A stretch of 50,042 bases of DNA from Bacillota bacterium (GCA_015059285.1 SVAS01000005.1:1-50042); one strand, 5' to 3'; positions 15,387-24,193 are shown, numbered from the stretch's first letter. The notes: a model not told the origin generated them from the letters alone. Translations and numbers: made by a program.

Positions 15387-16397
15387 TTATTTTAAAATTT
15401 CTATAACCGGGCGAACACCATAGTAGTTGTTATCGTTAACGTCGACATCGCTGCGAACGTCACCATCACCGTGCACAATCCAAGCCCCGCCAGTATCGTC
15501 CTCACGAGCAGAACTTAGCCAGTATCCATATGGTGGCTCTGAAACTTCTTCTGAACCATCTCTTAAATTACAATACATCCAACTATTTGCTCCTATTAAA
15601 ACATTTGTTTCTGTTATAGTTAAAAGTCTTGCTCTTGTATTTGTCCTTGTTATTGTATACCTATTTGCACCACCATCATCTGTTAATGTATAATTTTTTG
15701 CTTCTATATTTATCCACCCAGAAGTTTTACTTTCTAAGTAATTTAAGGCAGCTATTGGTCCTGTTGTATTATCTGAAAGTGACCATGCTACTGTTTCTCC
15801 AATATTGCCATCCATAATTAATGTCAATATGCCTGTTTCAGCATCATCTTTGATTACATAGAAGTTTTTTATGTCTCCTGGCGCTACTTCTATTGCAAAT
15901 TCTGTCCCTGGTTCACATACACCACCTGTTGCACACGCATCTACACTTGCAGCAAATGTATTTGTTCTTGCTAAATCTTTAAGTGTTTTTGCTGGTAATT
16001 CACATGCTTCAAATTCTTCTAATACTTGTGGCTTTGTATCATTATAGCCTTTTATAATACATAAATCTCCATTTGTTATTGCTAGTGCTGTCTTTCCATC
16101 TTTATTTACTTCTAATACTCCACTTTTTGGCATATCTCCTTTTACATTTAATCCTTCTGGTATACTTCCATCTTCTGTAAATGTAAATGTTTTTGTTCCT
16201 GTAATACCATCATTTAATAATGCACTGGCATAATACATCTCTCCAGCATTAATTAATCCATATGCTGTATCTTCAAACGAACTCTTTCTTGCACTACTTA
16301 TTATATTCATTATTACTGGTACTGCTATTAATGCGATAATCGCTAGTATTACTATTACTGCTAGTAATTCAATTAAGGTAAATCCTTTTCTCTTCAT
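15387..16397 (-). CDS. Pilin-like surface protein with lectin-like tip, copy B
   Basis: The 336-residue product starts with a type IV prepilin signal (MKRKGFTLIELLAVIVIL), cleaved before the Phe by a prepilin peptidase. Residues 5-35 form the pilin helix; 36-160 are similar to copy C (ISSARKSSFEDTAYGLI, FTFTEDGSIPEGLNVKG). The C-terminal third (YGYWLSS through YGVRPVIEI) resembles the C-type-lectin/FGE-sulfatase-like domains that end in a G-V-R-P-V strand. Two cysteine pairs in the middle may form disulfides. I infer a surface adhesin with a variable tip. The 3' part (15417-15524) has a base composition quite unlike the rest. Ribosome site AAGGAG; own promoter and terminator. No pilus machinery is in the window. 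Confidence 0.8.
   Translation of the reverse strand: MKRKGFTLIELLAVIVILAIIALIAVPVIMNIISSARKSSFEDTAYGLINAGEMYYASALLNDGITGTKTFTFTEDGSIPEGLNVKGDMPKSGVLEVNKDGKTALAITNGDLCIIKGYNDTKPQVLEEFEACELPAKTLKDLARTNTFAASVDACATGGVCEPGTEFAIEVAPGDIKNFYVIKDDAETGILTLIMDGNIGETVAWSLSDNTTGPIAALNYLESKTSGWINIEAKNYTLTDDGGANRYTITRTNTRARLLTITETNVLIGANSWMYCNLRDGSEEVSEPPYGYWLSSAREDDTGGAWIVHGDGDVRSDVDVNDNNYYGVRPVIEILK
15417..15524 (-). other. Compositionally distinct hypervariable tip segment of copy B
   Basis: By hand count 15421-15540 has 62 G or C of 120 bases (52%), against 17 of 60 (28%) at 15601-15660 in the same gene. In coding direction, from the codon after YWLSS to the Pro of GVRP, 29 of 34 codons end in C or T. 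The equal-length segment in copy C (23150-23257) aligns without gaps but differs at most positions. This is the pattern expected of a diversity-generating retroelement target, or of an imported segment. Confidence 0.6.
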
Positions 16398-16422
16398 AAA
16401 CTCACTCCTTCTTTCTTATCTT

Positions 16423-16511
16423 GAACAACTTTTTATTCTTTTATACATTTATTTACTTTGTATAACATATTGTTCTAGATTAATTTTATAACATAAATAT
16501 TTCGCTGTCAA
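16423..16511 (-). promoter_or_regulatory. Promoter and nested-stem leader of pilin-like copy B
   Basis: Minus strand TTGACA (16506-16511), 17-base spacer, TAAAAT (16483-16488). The leader has the same nested stems as copy A: GAACAA/TTGTTC (16470-16475 with 16423-16428) around TTATAC/GTATAA (16460-16465 with 16441-16446). The region 16512-16649 beyond it holds no gene that I can see. Confidence 0.7.
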
Positions 16512-16649
16512 TAACATTATGTTTTGTTTTGCTATCATTGACAATTTAGTTATATATCAAATATTATTAAAATAGAGTCTGTAATGTAAATTAGCAAATC
16601 AAAACTTTACCATGTTGACATATTTATTATATATAAAATAAATTATCTA

Positions 16650-16682
16650 TAAAAAAATGCAACTATTTTTCATAGTCGCATT
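16650..16682 (-). terminator. topA terminator
   Basis: Minus strand 11-bp stem AATGCGACTAT/ATAGTTGCATT with one G-U pair, loop GAAAA, then six Ts. It overlaps the last codons and TAG stop of topA. Confidence 0.85.
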
Positions 16683-18690
16683 CACTACATTTTATAATAT
16701 CTTTTTTCTTAACTAGCATTTTCCCACAATTTGGACAAGTCTCACCTATTGGCATATCCCAATAAGCTGTTTTACATTTAGGATAATTATTACATCCATA
16801 AAAAACTTTCCCTTTTTTACTTTTCTTTTCTACTATTTTTCCATCACAATTTGGACAGTTAGTTATTTCTATAATTTCTTTTGGTTCACTTTTGATGTAT
16901 TTACATTCAGGAAAGTTACTACAAGCTGTAAATTCACCATATTTACCTTTTCTTATAACTAATGGATGTCCACAATTCGGACAATCTTCTCCAGTTTTTT
17001 CAGGTTCTTTTTTTGGCATAGCATCAAATGCTTCTTTTACAGAAGGTTCAAATTCTTTATAAAATGCATCTAAAACCTTGTACCAAATAGCTTTACCTTC
17101 TGAAATTTTATCCAAATCTGTTTCCATATTAGCTGTATATTCAACATTGATTATATGGCTAAAATGTTCTTGTAATTTATCAGTTATTTCTATACCAATA
17201 TCAGTTGGTATAAATTTCTTTTCAACAACATTAACATATCCTCTAGTTTTAATAGTATCCATAGTTTTAGCATATGTACTAGGTCTACCTATACCAAGTT
17301 CTTCCATTTCTTTAATTAACTTGGCTTCTGTATAACGAGCGGGTGGTTTTGTAAAGTGTTGTTCCTTATTTATTTCATTTGATACTATTACATTTGATTT
17401 GTAAGTATCAAAAGGAGGAAGAGTGTTTTCACTTGTTTCTTCATAATCACTAAATACTTTTAAATATCCATCAAATATGATTACTTGACCTGTTGCTTTA
17501 AATTGATAATTATTATTATCTAAAATAACGGTTGTATTTTCAGTTTTAGCAGATACCATTAGTGACGCTAAAGCTCTATAATAAATCATACGATATAATT
17601 TATATTCATCACTTGATAAATATTTTTTTACACTTTCTGGTGTTCTTTTAATATCAGTTGGTCTAATAGCTTCATGAGCATCTTGAACATTTTCTGTTTT
17701 CTTACTTTTTTTAACAACACCTACATAATTACTTCCATATTTAGCTTCAATAAATTTAAATGTATTTTTAATAAATTCATCTGATAAACGAGTTGAATCT
17801 GTACGCATATAAGTAATTAAACCTACAGTTTCATCTTCAAGTTCAATACCTTCATAAAGTTTTTGGGCAATACTCATAGTTTTTTTAGAAGCCATACCTA
17901 ATTTAGTAGATGCTTCTTGTTGCATAGTACTAGTAGTATATGGTGGGCGAGAATTTTTTTGTTTTTCTTTTTTATCTACATTCATAATTTTAAAAGCATT
18001 TGATAATTTATCTAATATTTCATTTGCTTCTATTTCATTATGAATTTCTATTTCTTTATTATTGTAATTAAATAATTCTGCTTCAAATTCTGGAAAAATA
18101 GCACTTATAGTCCAATATTCTTCAGAAATAAATTTTTCTATTTCTCTTTCTTTATCAACAATAAGCTTTAAAGCTACACTTTGAACACGTCCTGCACTAG
18201 TTCCATCTGTTTTAGATTGGATTAATTTACTTAATCTAAAACCAATAATACGATCTAATATTCTTCTTGTTTCTTGACTGTTAACTAAATCTAAATCTAT
18301 TTTTCTAGCATGATTAAAAGCTTCTATTACAGCATTTTTAGTTATTTCATTAAATACTACACGATCATAGTTTTTATCATTGAGTCCTAAAACATCATAT
18401 AAATGCCAAGAGATTGCTTCTCCTTCACGGTCTGGATCGGTTGCTAGATAAATAAAGTCAGATTTTTTTACTTCTTTTTTTAATTCATCTATTGTTTTTT
18501 TCTTACCTTTAATAGTTACATAATCTGGTTTAAAATTGTCTTCTACATCAACACCAAAACCAAATTTTCCTTTAGTAGATAAGTCTCTAACATGACCTTT
18601 ACTAGAAACTACAGTATAATCCTTACCTAAATATTTTTCAATTGTTTTTGATTTAGCAGGCGATTCCACTATAACTAAATTACGAGCCAT
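16663..18690 (-). CDS. topA: DNA topoisomerase I
   Basis: Type IA topoisomerase that relaxes negative supercoils through a 5'-phosphotyrosine link. The 675-residue product has the TOPRIM domain with DPDREGEA (85-92), the catalytic Tyr294 in ITYMRTDST, and three C-terminal zinc ribbons: two complete four-cysteine ones (CPNCGHPL...CSNFPEC and CPNCDGKI...CNNYPKC) and a third short one at the end (CPNCGKML...CSEC). It begins MARNLVIVESPAKSKTIEKYL, typical of the family, at an ATG preceded by GAAGGAAGTG. It is monocistronic with a clear promoter and terminator. Confidence 0.97.
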   Translation of the reverse strand: MARNLVIVESPAKSKTIEKYLGKDYTVVSSKGHVRDLSTKGKFGFGVDVEDNFKPDYVTIKGKKKTIDELKKEVKKSDFIYLATDPDREGEAISWHLYDVLGLNDKNYDRVVFNEITKNAVIEAFNHARKIDLDLVNSQETRRILDRIIGFRLSKLIQSKTDGTSAGRVQSVALKLIVDKEREIEKFISEEYWTISAIFPEFEAELFNYNNKEIEIHNEIEANEILDKLSNAFKIMNVDKKEKQKNSRPPYTTSTMQQEASTKLGMASKKTMSIAQKLYEGIELEDETVGLITYMRTDSTRLSDEFIKNTFKFIEAKYGSNYVGVVKKSKKTENVQDAHEAIRPTDIKRTPESVKKYLSSDEYKLYRMIYYRALASLMVSAKTENTTVILDNNNYQFKATGQVIIFDGYLKVFSDYEETSENTLPPFDTYKSNVIVSNEINKEQHFTKPPARYTEAKLIKEMEELGIGRPSTYAKTMDTIKTRGYVNVVEKKFIPTDIGIEITDKLQEHFSHIINVEYTANMETDLDKISEGKAIWYKVLDAFYKEFEPSVKEAFDAMPKKEPEKTGEDCPNCGHPLVIRKGKYGEFTACSNFPECKYIKSEPKEIIEITNCPNCDGKIVEKKSKKGKVFYGCNNYPKCKTAYWDMPIGETCPNCGKMLVKKKDIIKCSECDYEK

Positions 18691-18715
18691 ATTTCACTTC
18701 CTTCGTTTCATATAA

Positions 18716-18744
18716 GTTATACACTAATATTTTTGCATTGTCAA
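18716..18744 (-). promoter_or_regulatory. topA promoter
   Basis: Minus strand TTGACA (18739-18744), 17-base spacer, TATAAC (18716-18721). Confidence 0.82.
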
Positions 18745-18789
18745 TAATTACCTCTATTATTAATATACTATATTTTTACTAAAATTCCT

Positions 18790-19728
18790 TTATTTAAATG
18801 TTTTTCCACATTTACTTCCCCATACATCTATTAAATCAGAATTTTTATATATTTTCAAAATTTCACAGTTATTAGCACACCCATTACATTCTATTCCCTT
18901 AGTTTTAAAATCTATGTTTTGTATATCTAATGAATAACTAGTTTGATTACTATTTCTTTTAGAAAGAATAGCAATACCTAAAGCTCCCATTAAATGACTA
19001 TTTTCATCAACTATTATTTTTTCTCCCAATATTTCTTCAAAATATTTAAGTACTCCTTTATTTTTACTTACACCACCTTGAAATACAATTGGACCTTTGA
19101 TTTTTTTACCCTTACCAACGTTATTTAAATAGTTTAATACAACAGATCTACATAATCCTGCGATTATATCTCCTTTTGCATACCCAACTTGTGCTTTATG
19201 AACTAAATCAGATTCAGCGAATACAGTGCATCTAGCAGCTATTTTAACAGGATTATTTGATTTTAGTGCAAGGTCACTAAATTCTCTAACTTCAATTCCT
19301 AGTCTTTTCGCTTGACTAGATAAAAATGAACCTGTTCCAGCAGCACATAAAGTATTCATAGCATAATCAACAATTATTCCATTTTCAATTAAAATTATTT
19401 TAGAATCTTGACCACCTATTTCTAAAATGGTTTTAGTGTTAGGATATTTTTCCAAAGTTCCTATAGCATGCGCTGTTATTTCATTTTTAACAACATTCGC
19501 ATTAAGTAATAAACCAATTAGTTTTCTAGCACTTCCCGTAGTGCCAATTCCTTTTATTTTTAAATTTTTAGGCATTTTAGATTTTAAAATATTAATTAAT
19601 TTAGTCACAGCACTTATTGGATTACCTTCTGTCCATATATATTCTGATACTAATATATCATTATTATCATCTATAATTACACCTTTAGTAGAAATTGATC
19701 CTATATCAATACCTAAATATCCACTCAA
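18790..19728 (-). CDS. Acyl-CoA dehydratase activase (HgdC/BadF family)
   Basis: An ASKHA-fold ATPase that uses ATP hydrolysis to push one electron from its bridging [4Fe-4S] cluster into a dehydratase partner. The 312-residue product has the phosphate loop GIDIGSISTKGVI near the N-terminus, the EIGGQDSKI adenine-region motif, and the two cluster cysteines in TLCAAGTGSFL and AARCTVFAESD. It carries an added C-terminal four-cysteine tail (ECNGCANNCEIL...GSKCGK). The start is TTG at 19728, overlapping the TGA of the upstream gene (TTGA), with ribosome site GAGGAG, so it is coupled to its partners. Substrate unknown: no CoA-transferase or dehydrogenase is nearby. Confidence 0.88.
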   Translation of the reverse strand: MSGYLGIDIGSISTKGVIIDDNNDILVSEYIWTEGNPISAVTKLINILKSKMPKNLKIKGIGTTGSARKLIGLLLNANVVKNEITAHAIGTLEKYPNTKTILEIGGQDSKIILIENGIIVDYAMNTLCAAGTGSFLSSQAKRLGIEVREFSDLALKSNNPVKIAARCTVFAESDLVHKAQVGYAKGDIIAGLCRSVVLNYLNNVGKGKKIKGPIVFQGGVSKNKGVLKYFEEILGEKIIVDENSHLMGALGIAILSKRNSNQTSYSLDIQNIDFKTKGIECNGCANNCEILKIYKNSDLIDVWGSKCGKTFK

Positions 19729-20798
19729 TTTTTTCTCCTCATTTCTAACATATCATAAAAAGCTTCTAATCTTGTTTTAAGCCCTACTTCCGATGTATTT
19801 GCATCAAAACTAAAGAAAATTATAGGTACTTTATATTCTTTACAAATACGATTAATTATAAGCATAGCAGCTATTTCCGGAGTACAAAAAGATGATTTAA
19901 TATGAATAATACCATCATAACCTTCTTCACATAATATTCTAGTTCTACAAATATTATCAGAAGCATCAGCTCCCATCTTATATTTTATATCCTCGCTATT
20001 TTTAAGCAGTTTTTTAACTTCTTTTTTCTTTTTAAAAAGAAGATAATCTACATTTGTAAATCTAGTTATTTCTATTTGATTTTTAGCTAATTCATATTCT
20101 AAATTATAATTAGCAAATGGTTCCATAATAGTATATAATTCCCCTATAATAGCTATTTTCATAGGGTTTTTAGGTTTATTTATTGGAAGTTTTTTAAACA
20201 TTTTTAAATACTTTTTATACTTTTTTCTTAAATCAAAATATCCTCTTGTTTTTGAAAAACTTTTAAGTAATTTCTTCTTTAGATTAATAAAACTATTTTT
20301 ATTTACTTCAAAACCAATATTTTTTCTAATATAATCATCTATATTATCCATATATTCTACCATTTTTTTAGTAATTACAAGATAATACAAGCTTTTAATG
20401 ATATTAATTTTACTAATCTTTTTTAATTCTTTATATATTTTAATAGGATCGGTATAGCCTGCAGTTACTAAATTAATTAAAACAATATCATAATCTAAAT
20501 CTTTTAAAATTTGATTTTGAAGTTCACTATAATAACCATATCTACATCCTCCACCTGCTTGAATTAATACATTCGCACCTTTTTCTATACTTTCTATCAT
20601 AGTTCCTAAAGTATATTTAAAAGGTGTACAAACAAAATCTGGACTATATTTGCTCCCCATTTCAATAGTTCTAGATGTTATTTTAGGAGCATCCACAATT
20701 TCTAAATCAGTAATATGTTTAAATAAGTATTTAACAGGAACAGCATAATCAGCCATTTGAGGGAAAGCTATTTTATACTTTTTGTTCAAGAATATCAA
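19725..20798 (-). CDS. 2-hydroxyacyl-CoA dehydratase-like Fe-S protein (DUF2229-linked type), second subunit
   Basis: The 357-residue product resembles the HgdB-type dehydratase subunits that receive electrons from the activase. Conserved cysteines appear in FVCTPFKYTLG, GGGCRYGYY and SSFCTPEIAAM and could hold a [4Fe-4S] cluster. A GANVLIQAGGG segment and the C-terminal IIFFSFDANTSEVGLKTRLEAF block are typical of the activase-related proteins. No ATG start exists; TTG at 20798 (or TTG at 20789) must be used, and both overlap the end of the upstream gene. The three genes form one overlapping operon. The middle region is rich in lysine and helical. I infer an electron-transfer partner with an unknown substrate. 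Confidence 0.8.
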   Translation of the reverse strand: MIFLNKKYKIAFPQMADYAVPVKYLFKHITDLEIVDAPKITSRTIEMGSKYSPDFVCTPFKYTLGTMIESIEKGANVLIQAGGGCRYGYYSELQNQILKDLDYDIVLINLVTAGYTDPIKIYKELKKISKINIIKSLYYLVITKKMVEYMDNIDDYIRKNIGFEVNKNSFINLKKKLLKSFSKTRGYFDLRKKYKKYLKMFKKLPINKPKNPMKIAIIGELYTIMEPFANYNLEYELAKNQIEITRFTNVDYLLFKKKKEVKKLLKNSEDIKYKMGADASDNICRTRILCEEGYDGIIHIKSSFCTPEIAAMLIINRICKEYKVPIIFFSFDANTSEVGLKTRLEAFYDMLEMRRKN

Positions 20799-21675
20799 TA
20801 AAACTTTCTAATCTAGTTTCTATTCCTGTTAAAGAATTTAAATCATCAATTATAATATTTAAACATGGTTTTTTGATTTTTCTTATTACTAATTCATTTA
20901 CTAAAGAATCTGGTCCGCATGGAAAAGAAGATAAAAAAATTATTCCATCCACTTTATCATAAACACTAACTAAAGATCCTATATTTTCTTTATTATAATA
21001 CCAGTAAAGATTAGGCCAATATTTATAACTTAATTCTTTAATTTTATTACTTTCAAAATGGTTTGAATAAATAACATTGATGTTATTGCGTTCTAAAAAC
21101 TTAATAACCGTTTCTCCTATGTATTTATCATGAGTATTGTAGGCATGAGCTACCAATAAAATCTTTAAGCCATTTTTATATAATTTATTTTTATTAATAG
21201 TAATTAAGTTTTTATTGTGTTTTTTAGTTTTAATTAAAGCACTATTGTGTGCTTCTTTCAATTTTGAAATAGAAATACCAAATTTTTTCCCTATTTTTTT
21301 TAATTCGTTATACATATTTTGATTGTTTAAATAATTAAGATTAATATCTAAAATATTTACGTCAAATAAATTATTAACCAAATCAGGAAGAGCTAAAAAA
21401 TTAGTACAAGTTTGATCATATCTACCATAATTATCAATTCTCATAATTAACACATAATCGCATTTTTCTTTTAAGTAAGCTATATGGCCTAAAAATATTT
21501 TTAGTGACATACACATCTCATCATTCGCATAATTAATACCTTCATCAATAATTATTCTATTTGTCTCAGGACTTACTACTAGTTCAAAATTTAAATACTC
21601 AAAAAAGTTTTTCAAAAAATAACCATCATAATAATAAAATAAACCTCTAGGAATGCCAATCTTTATCTTGTCCAC
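20773..21675 (-). CDS. 2-hydroxyacyl-CoA dehydratase-like Fe-S protein, first subunit
   Basis: First gene of the operon. The 300-residue product begins with IKIGIPRGLFYYYDGYFLKNFFEYL, a hallmark of activase-associated proteins, and has conserved cysteines in DEMCMSLKIFLGH, YDQTCTNFLALP and SSFPCGPDSLVNE, spaced like those of the next subunit, so the two are diverged paralogues of one fold. The start is GTG at 21675 with GGTGAT directly upstream. In other Bacillota comparable domains are found fused in one very long protein; here they are separate genes. Reaction unknown. Confidence 0.8.
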   Translation of the reverse strand: MDKIKIGIPRGLFYYYDGYFLKNFFEYLNFELVVSPETNRIIIDEGINYANDEMCMSLKIFLGHIAYLKEKCDYVLIMRIDNYGRYDQTCTNFLALPDLVNNLFDVNILDINLNYLNNQNMYNELKKIGKKFGISISKLKEAHNSALIKTKKHNKNLITINKNKLYKNGLKILLVAHAYNTHDKYIGETVIKFLERNNINVIYSNHFESNKIKELSYKYWPNLYWYYNKENIGSLVSVYDKVDGIIFLSSFPCGPDSLVNELVIRKIKKPCLNIIIDDLNSLTGIETRLESFIDILEQKV

Positions 21676-21852
21676 TTTATCACCTATATAAATATATTTT
21701 GTGTTTTTAAAAATATGTATAATTATTTTTGTGATAAATAAGAATATTAATTATAGTAAACTTATGTATAATTTTGTTTATTTTTAGTAAAAACATAGTA
21801 TTTGCTTTAATATTATGATATAATAATATAATTTCTAAAGGAGCTGAAATGT

Positions 21853-23103
21853 ATGTATATTAAAGAGTTAACAAACGAAGAATTTAATAGTTTTTCAAAT
21901 TCATTTAAAGATAAATCAATATATCAAACAAGTGAATATGCAGAAATAATGAAAAAACAAGAATATCATACTATCCTTGTAGGGTTAATGGATGATACTA
22001 AAATTCTAGCAGCTTCTTTAATCTTAGTAGAAAGAAGAAATAATTTTAAATATGCATATGCACCAAGAGGATTTTTATTAGATTATTCTAACTATCATTT
22101 ATTAGAAGCTTTTACTTTTGAATTAAAAAAATTCTTAGGTAAAATGGACATTGTAGCTATTAAATTAAGCCCTATGATTATAAAAAACATTTATAATAGT
22201 AAAGGTGAACTTATAGAAGAAAATAGTAATTTTAATTCTATTTATGAAAATTTAAAAGGTTTAGATTATTATCATTATGGCTATAACAACTTTTTTGAAA
22301 GTCATAAACCTCGTTATGAAGGTATATTAGATATTAAGAAAAATTATTTACTTCTATTTAGAAATATAAAAAAAGAATTTAGGACAAAAATAAGAAGCGC
22401 TGAGAAAAAAGGCATAAGTATTATTCAAGGAAATAAAGAAGAATTAAATTATTTAATCAAACAAGTAAACAAAAAATATCCACGTAATGAAAATTATTTT
22501 TACGATACTTATGATGCTTTTAGTACTAGAAATATGATTGATTACTATTATGCTAAATTAGATACTAAAACTTATCTAGAAGTGAGTAAAAAACAATTTG
22601 AACAAGCTGAAGCTAATAATAACAAAATTAATAACGAAGTTATTAAAAATGCTGGTAAAAACTCATCTAAATTACTTTCTAAGAAAATAGATTCTGACAA
22701 TTTACTTTCAGTATCTAGAACCCAATTAGTTAAAGCTACTAATTTACTTAGAGACTTACCAGAAGGTGTTGTTATTGCCACTTCTTTAGTAATTAGACAT
22801 CAAGATCAAGTATTTATGTTTATGGATGGATTTGATAGTGAATTTAAGTCTATAAACGCTAAGCACTTATTAATGTGGAAATTAATAGAAAAATATTCTA
22901 GATTAGGATTTACTAAATTTAATTTGGGTGGAATGACTAATATTCAAGTAAAACACAAAAAATATGATGGATTAAATGAATTTAAGCAAAACTTTAATTC
23001 TAATATTATTGAATATATTGGAGATTTAGAATTAATAACAAATAATACTTTGTACTTTATGTATAAAAAATCATTACAAATAAAAAGAATACTTAATAAA
23101 TAG
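21853..23103 (+). CDS. FemX/FemAB-type peptidoglycan aminoacyltransferase
   Basis: Fem transferases add amino acids from aminoacyl-tRNA to the lysine of lipid II, building the interpeptide bridge. The 416-residue product has the two GNAT-like domains of the family (IYQTSEYAEIMKKQEY near the start; FRTKIRSAEKKGISI in the first domain; FMFMDGFDSEFKSINAKHLLMWKLIEKY and FNLGGMTN near the end) separated by a charged helical arm (about 240-280) that in FemA packs against tRNA. Ribosome site AAAGGAG; an ATG four bases earlier is out of frame and soon stops. It is a single gene, divergent from the Fe-S operon. The presence of one Fem protein suggests a short bridge, starting from a single first residue. 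Confidence 0.9.
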   Translation: MYIKELTNEEFNSFSNSFKDKSIYQTSEYAEIMKKQEYHTILVGLMDDTKILAASLILVERRNNFKYAYAPRGFLLDYSNYHLLEAFTFELKKFLGKMDIVAIKLSPMIIKNIYNSKGELIEENSNFNSIYENLKGLDYYHYGYNNFFESHKPRYEGILDIKKNYLLLFRNIKKEFRTKIRSAEKKGISIIQGNKEELNYLIKQVNKKYPRNENYFYDTYDAFSTRNMIDYYYAKLDTKTYLEVSKKQFEQAEANNNKINNEVIKNAGKNSSKLLSKKIDSDNLLSVSRTQLVKATNLLRDLPEGVVIATSLVIRHQDQVFMFMDGFDSEFKSINAKHLLMWKLIEKYSRLGFTKFNLGGMTNIQVKHKKYDGLNEFKQNFNSNIIEYIGDLELITNNTLYFMYKKSLQIKRILNK

Positions 23104-23114
23104 TATTCTTTTTT
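23083..23114. terminator. Bidirectional terminator between the FemX gene and pilin-like copy C
   Basis: Perfect 11-bp inverted repeat AAAAGAATACT (23083-23093) and AGTATTCTTTT (23102-23112) overlapping the FemX stop codon, between convergent genes. Confidence 0.85.
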
Positions 23115-23119
23115 GGTTA

Positions 23120-24193
23120 TTATTTTGAAATTTCTATTACTGGGCGCACACCAAAACCACTGTTATAATCTACAGCATAATCAAAGGTAATAAAACCTCC
23201 ACCATATATAAACCAAGTGAGACCAGAATATTCTGCATTGCCAGAACTTGTCCAATATCCATAAGGAACTACTAATTCATCAAATGAATTTAAATTATCA
23301 TATAACCAGCTGTTTGTTCCTGTTTCATTTAAAGTATCCACCTCAGTTTTTGTAATCATTCTAGCCCTAACACCAATTCTTTGAAGATCACTATATTGTC
23401 CTTGATCATCTGTCAATGTATAATCCTTTGCTTCTATGTTTGTCCAACTACTTGTTTGAGTTTCCAAATAATTTATAGCGGTTATTGGACCATACACATT
23501 CCTATTTTGAAAAGTATCCCAATCATTTTGACCTCCACCAGCTTCTAAAAATTGTTCATTATTTATCCAAGCTACCGTATTACCAATATTTCTATCCATG
23601 ATTAATGTTACAGTATTGTCTGCATCACTTACTACATAGAAGTTTTGTATATTATTAGGTACTACTTCTATTGCAAATTTTGTACCTGGTGTACACGTTG
23701 TTCCTGCTACTGCACATACATTTACACTACTTACAAAGTCATTTGTTCTTGCTAATTCACTTATTGTTTTTGCTGGTTCTGCTGGTAATACACAGTTTTC
23801 TACATCTACTTCTGGATCAATTTGACTATCATCATATCCTTTTGTTATACACATTGAGCCATTTGATATCGCTAATGCTACTTTTCCATCTGTTGTTATC
23901 TTCATACTTCCACTTGTTGGCATACTTCCTTTTACATTTAATCCTTCTGGTACTTTTCCATCTTCTGTAAATGTAAATTCTTTATCACTTGTCATTCCAT
24001 TTTCTAATAAGGCTTGTGCATAATACATCTCTCCTGCACTTATTAGTCCGTATGAAGTATCTTCAAATGCACTTTTTCTTGCACTTGTTATTATATTCAT
24101 TATTACTGGTACTGCAATTAGGGCTATTATTGCTAGTATTACTATTACTGCTAGTAATTCGATTAAGGTAAACCCTTTTTGGTTTAGTTTCAT
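23120..24193 (-). CDS. Pilin-like surface protein with lectin-like tip, copy C
   Basis: The 357-residue paralogue of the protein at 15387. It has the prepilin signal MKLNQKGFTLIELLAVIVIL, the same pilin helix and proximal domain (EDTSYGLISAGEMYYAQALL, FTFTEDGKVPEGLNVKG), the same cysteine pairs in the middle, and a lectin-like end (YGYWTSSG through FGVRPVIEI). A roughly 15-residue insertion near 225-245 (QFLEAGGGQNDWDTF) is absent from copy B. The tip aligns with copy B without gaps but differs at most positions. Its upstream region lacks the shared TTGACA promoter and nested leader; a TATAAT (24250-24255) and AGGAGTGAG precede the start, just after the tuf terminator. Confidence 0.8.
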   Translation of the reverse strand: MKLNQKGFTLIELLAVIVILAIIALIAVPVIMNIITSARKSAFEDTSYGLISAGEMYYAQALLENGMTSDKEFTFTEDGKVPEGLNVKGSMPTSGSMKITTDGKVALAISNGSMCITKGYDDSQIDPEVDVENCVLPAEPAKTISELARTNDFVSSVNVCAVAGTTCTPGTKFAIEVVPNNIQNFYVVSDADNTVTLIMDRNIGNTVAWINNEQFLEAGGGQNDWDTFQNRNVYGPITAINYLETQTSSWTNIEAKDYTLTDDQGQYSDLQRIGVRARMITKTEVDTLNETGTNSWLYDNLNSFDELVVPYGYWTSSGNAEYSGLTWFIYGGGFITFDYAVDYNSGFGVRPVIEISK

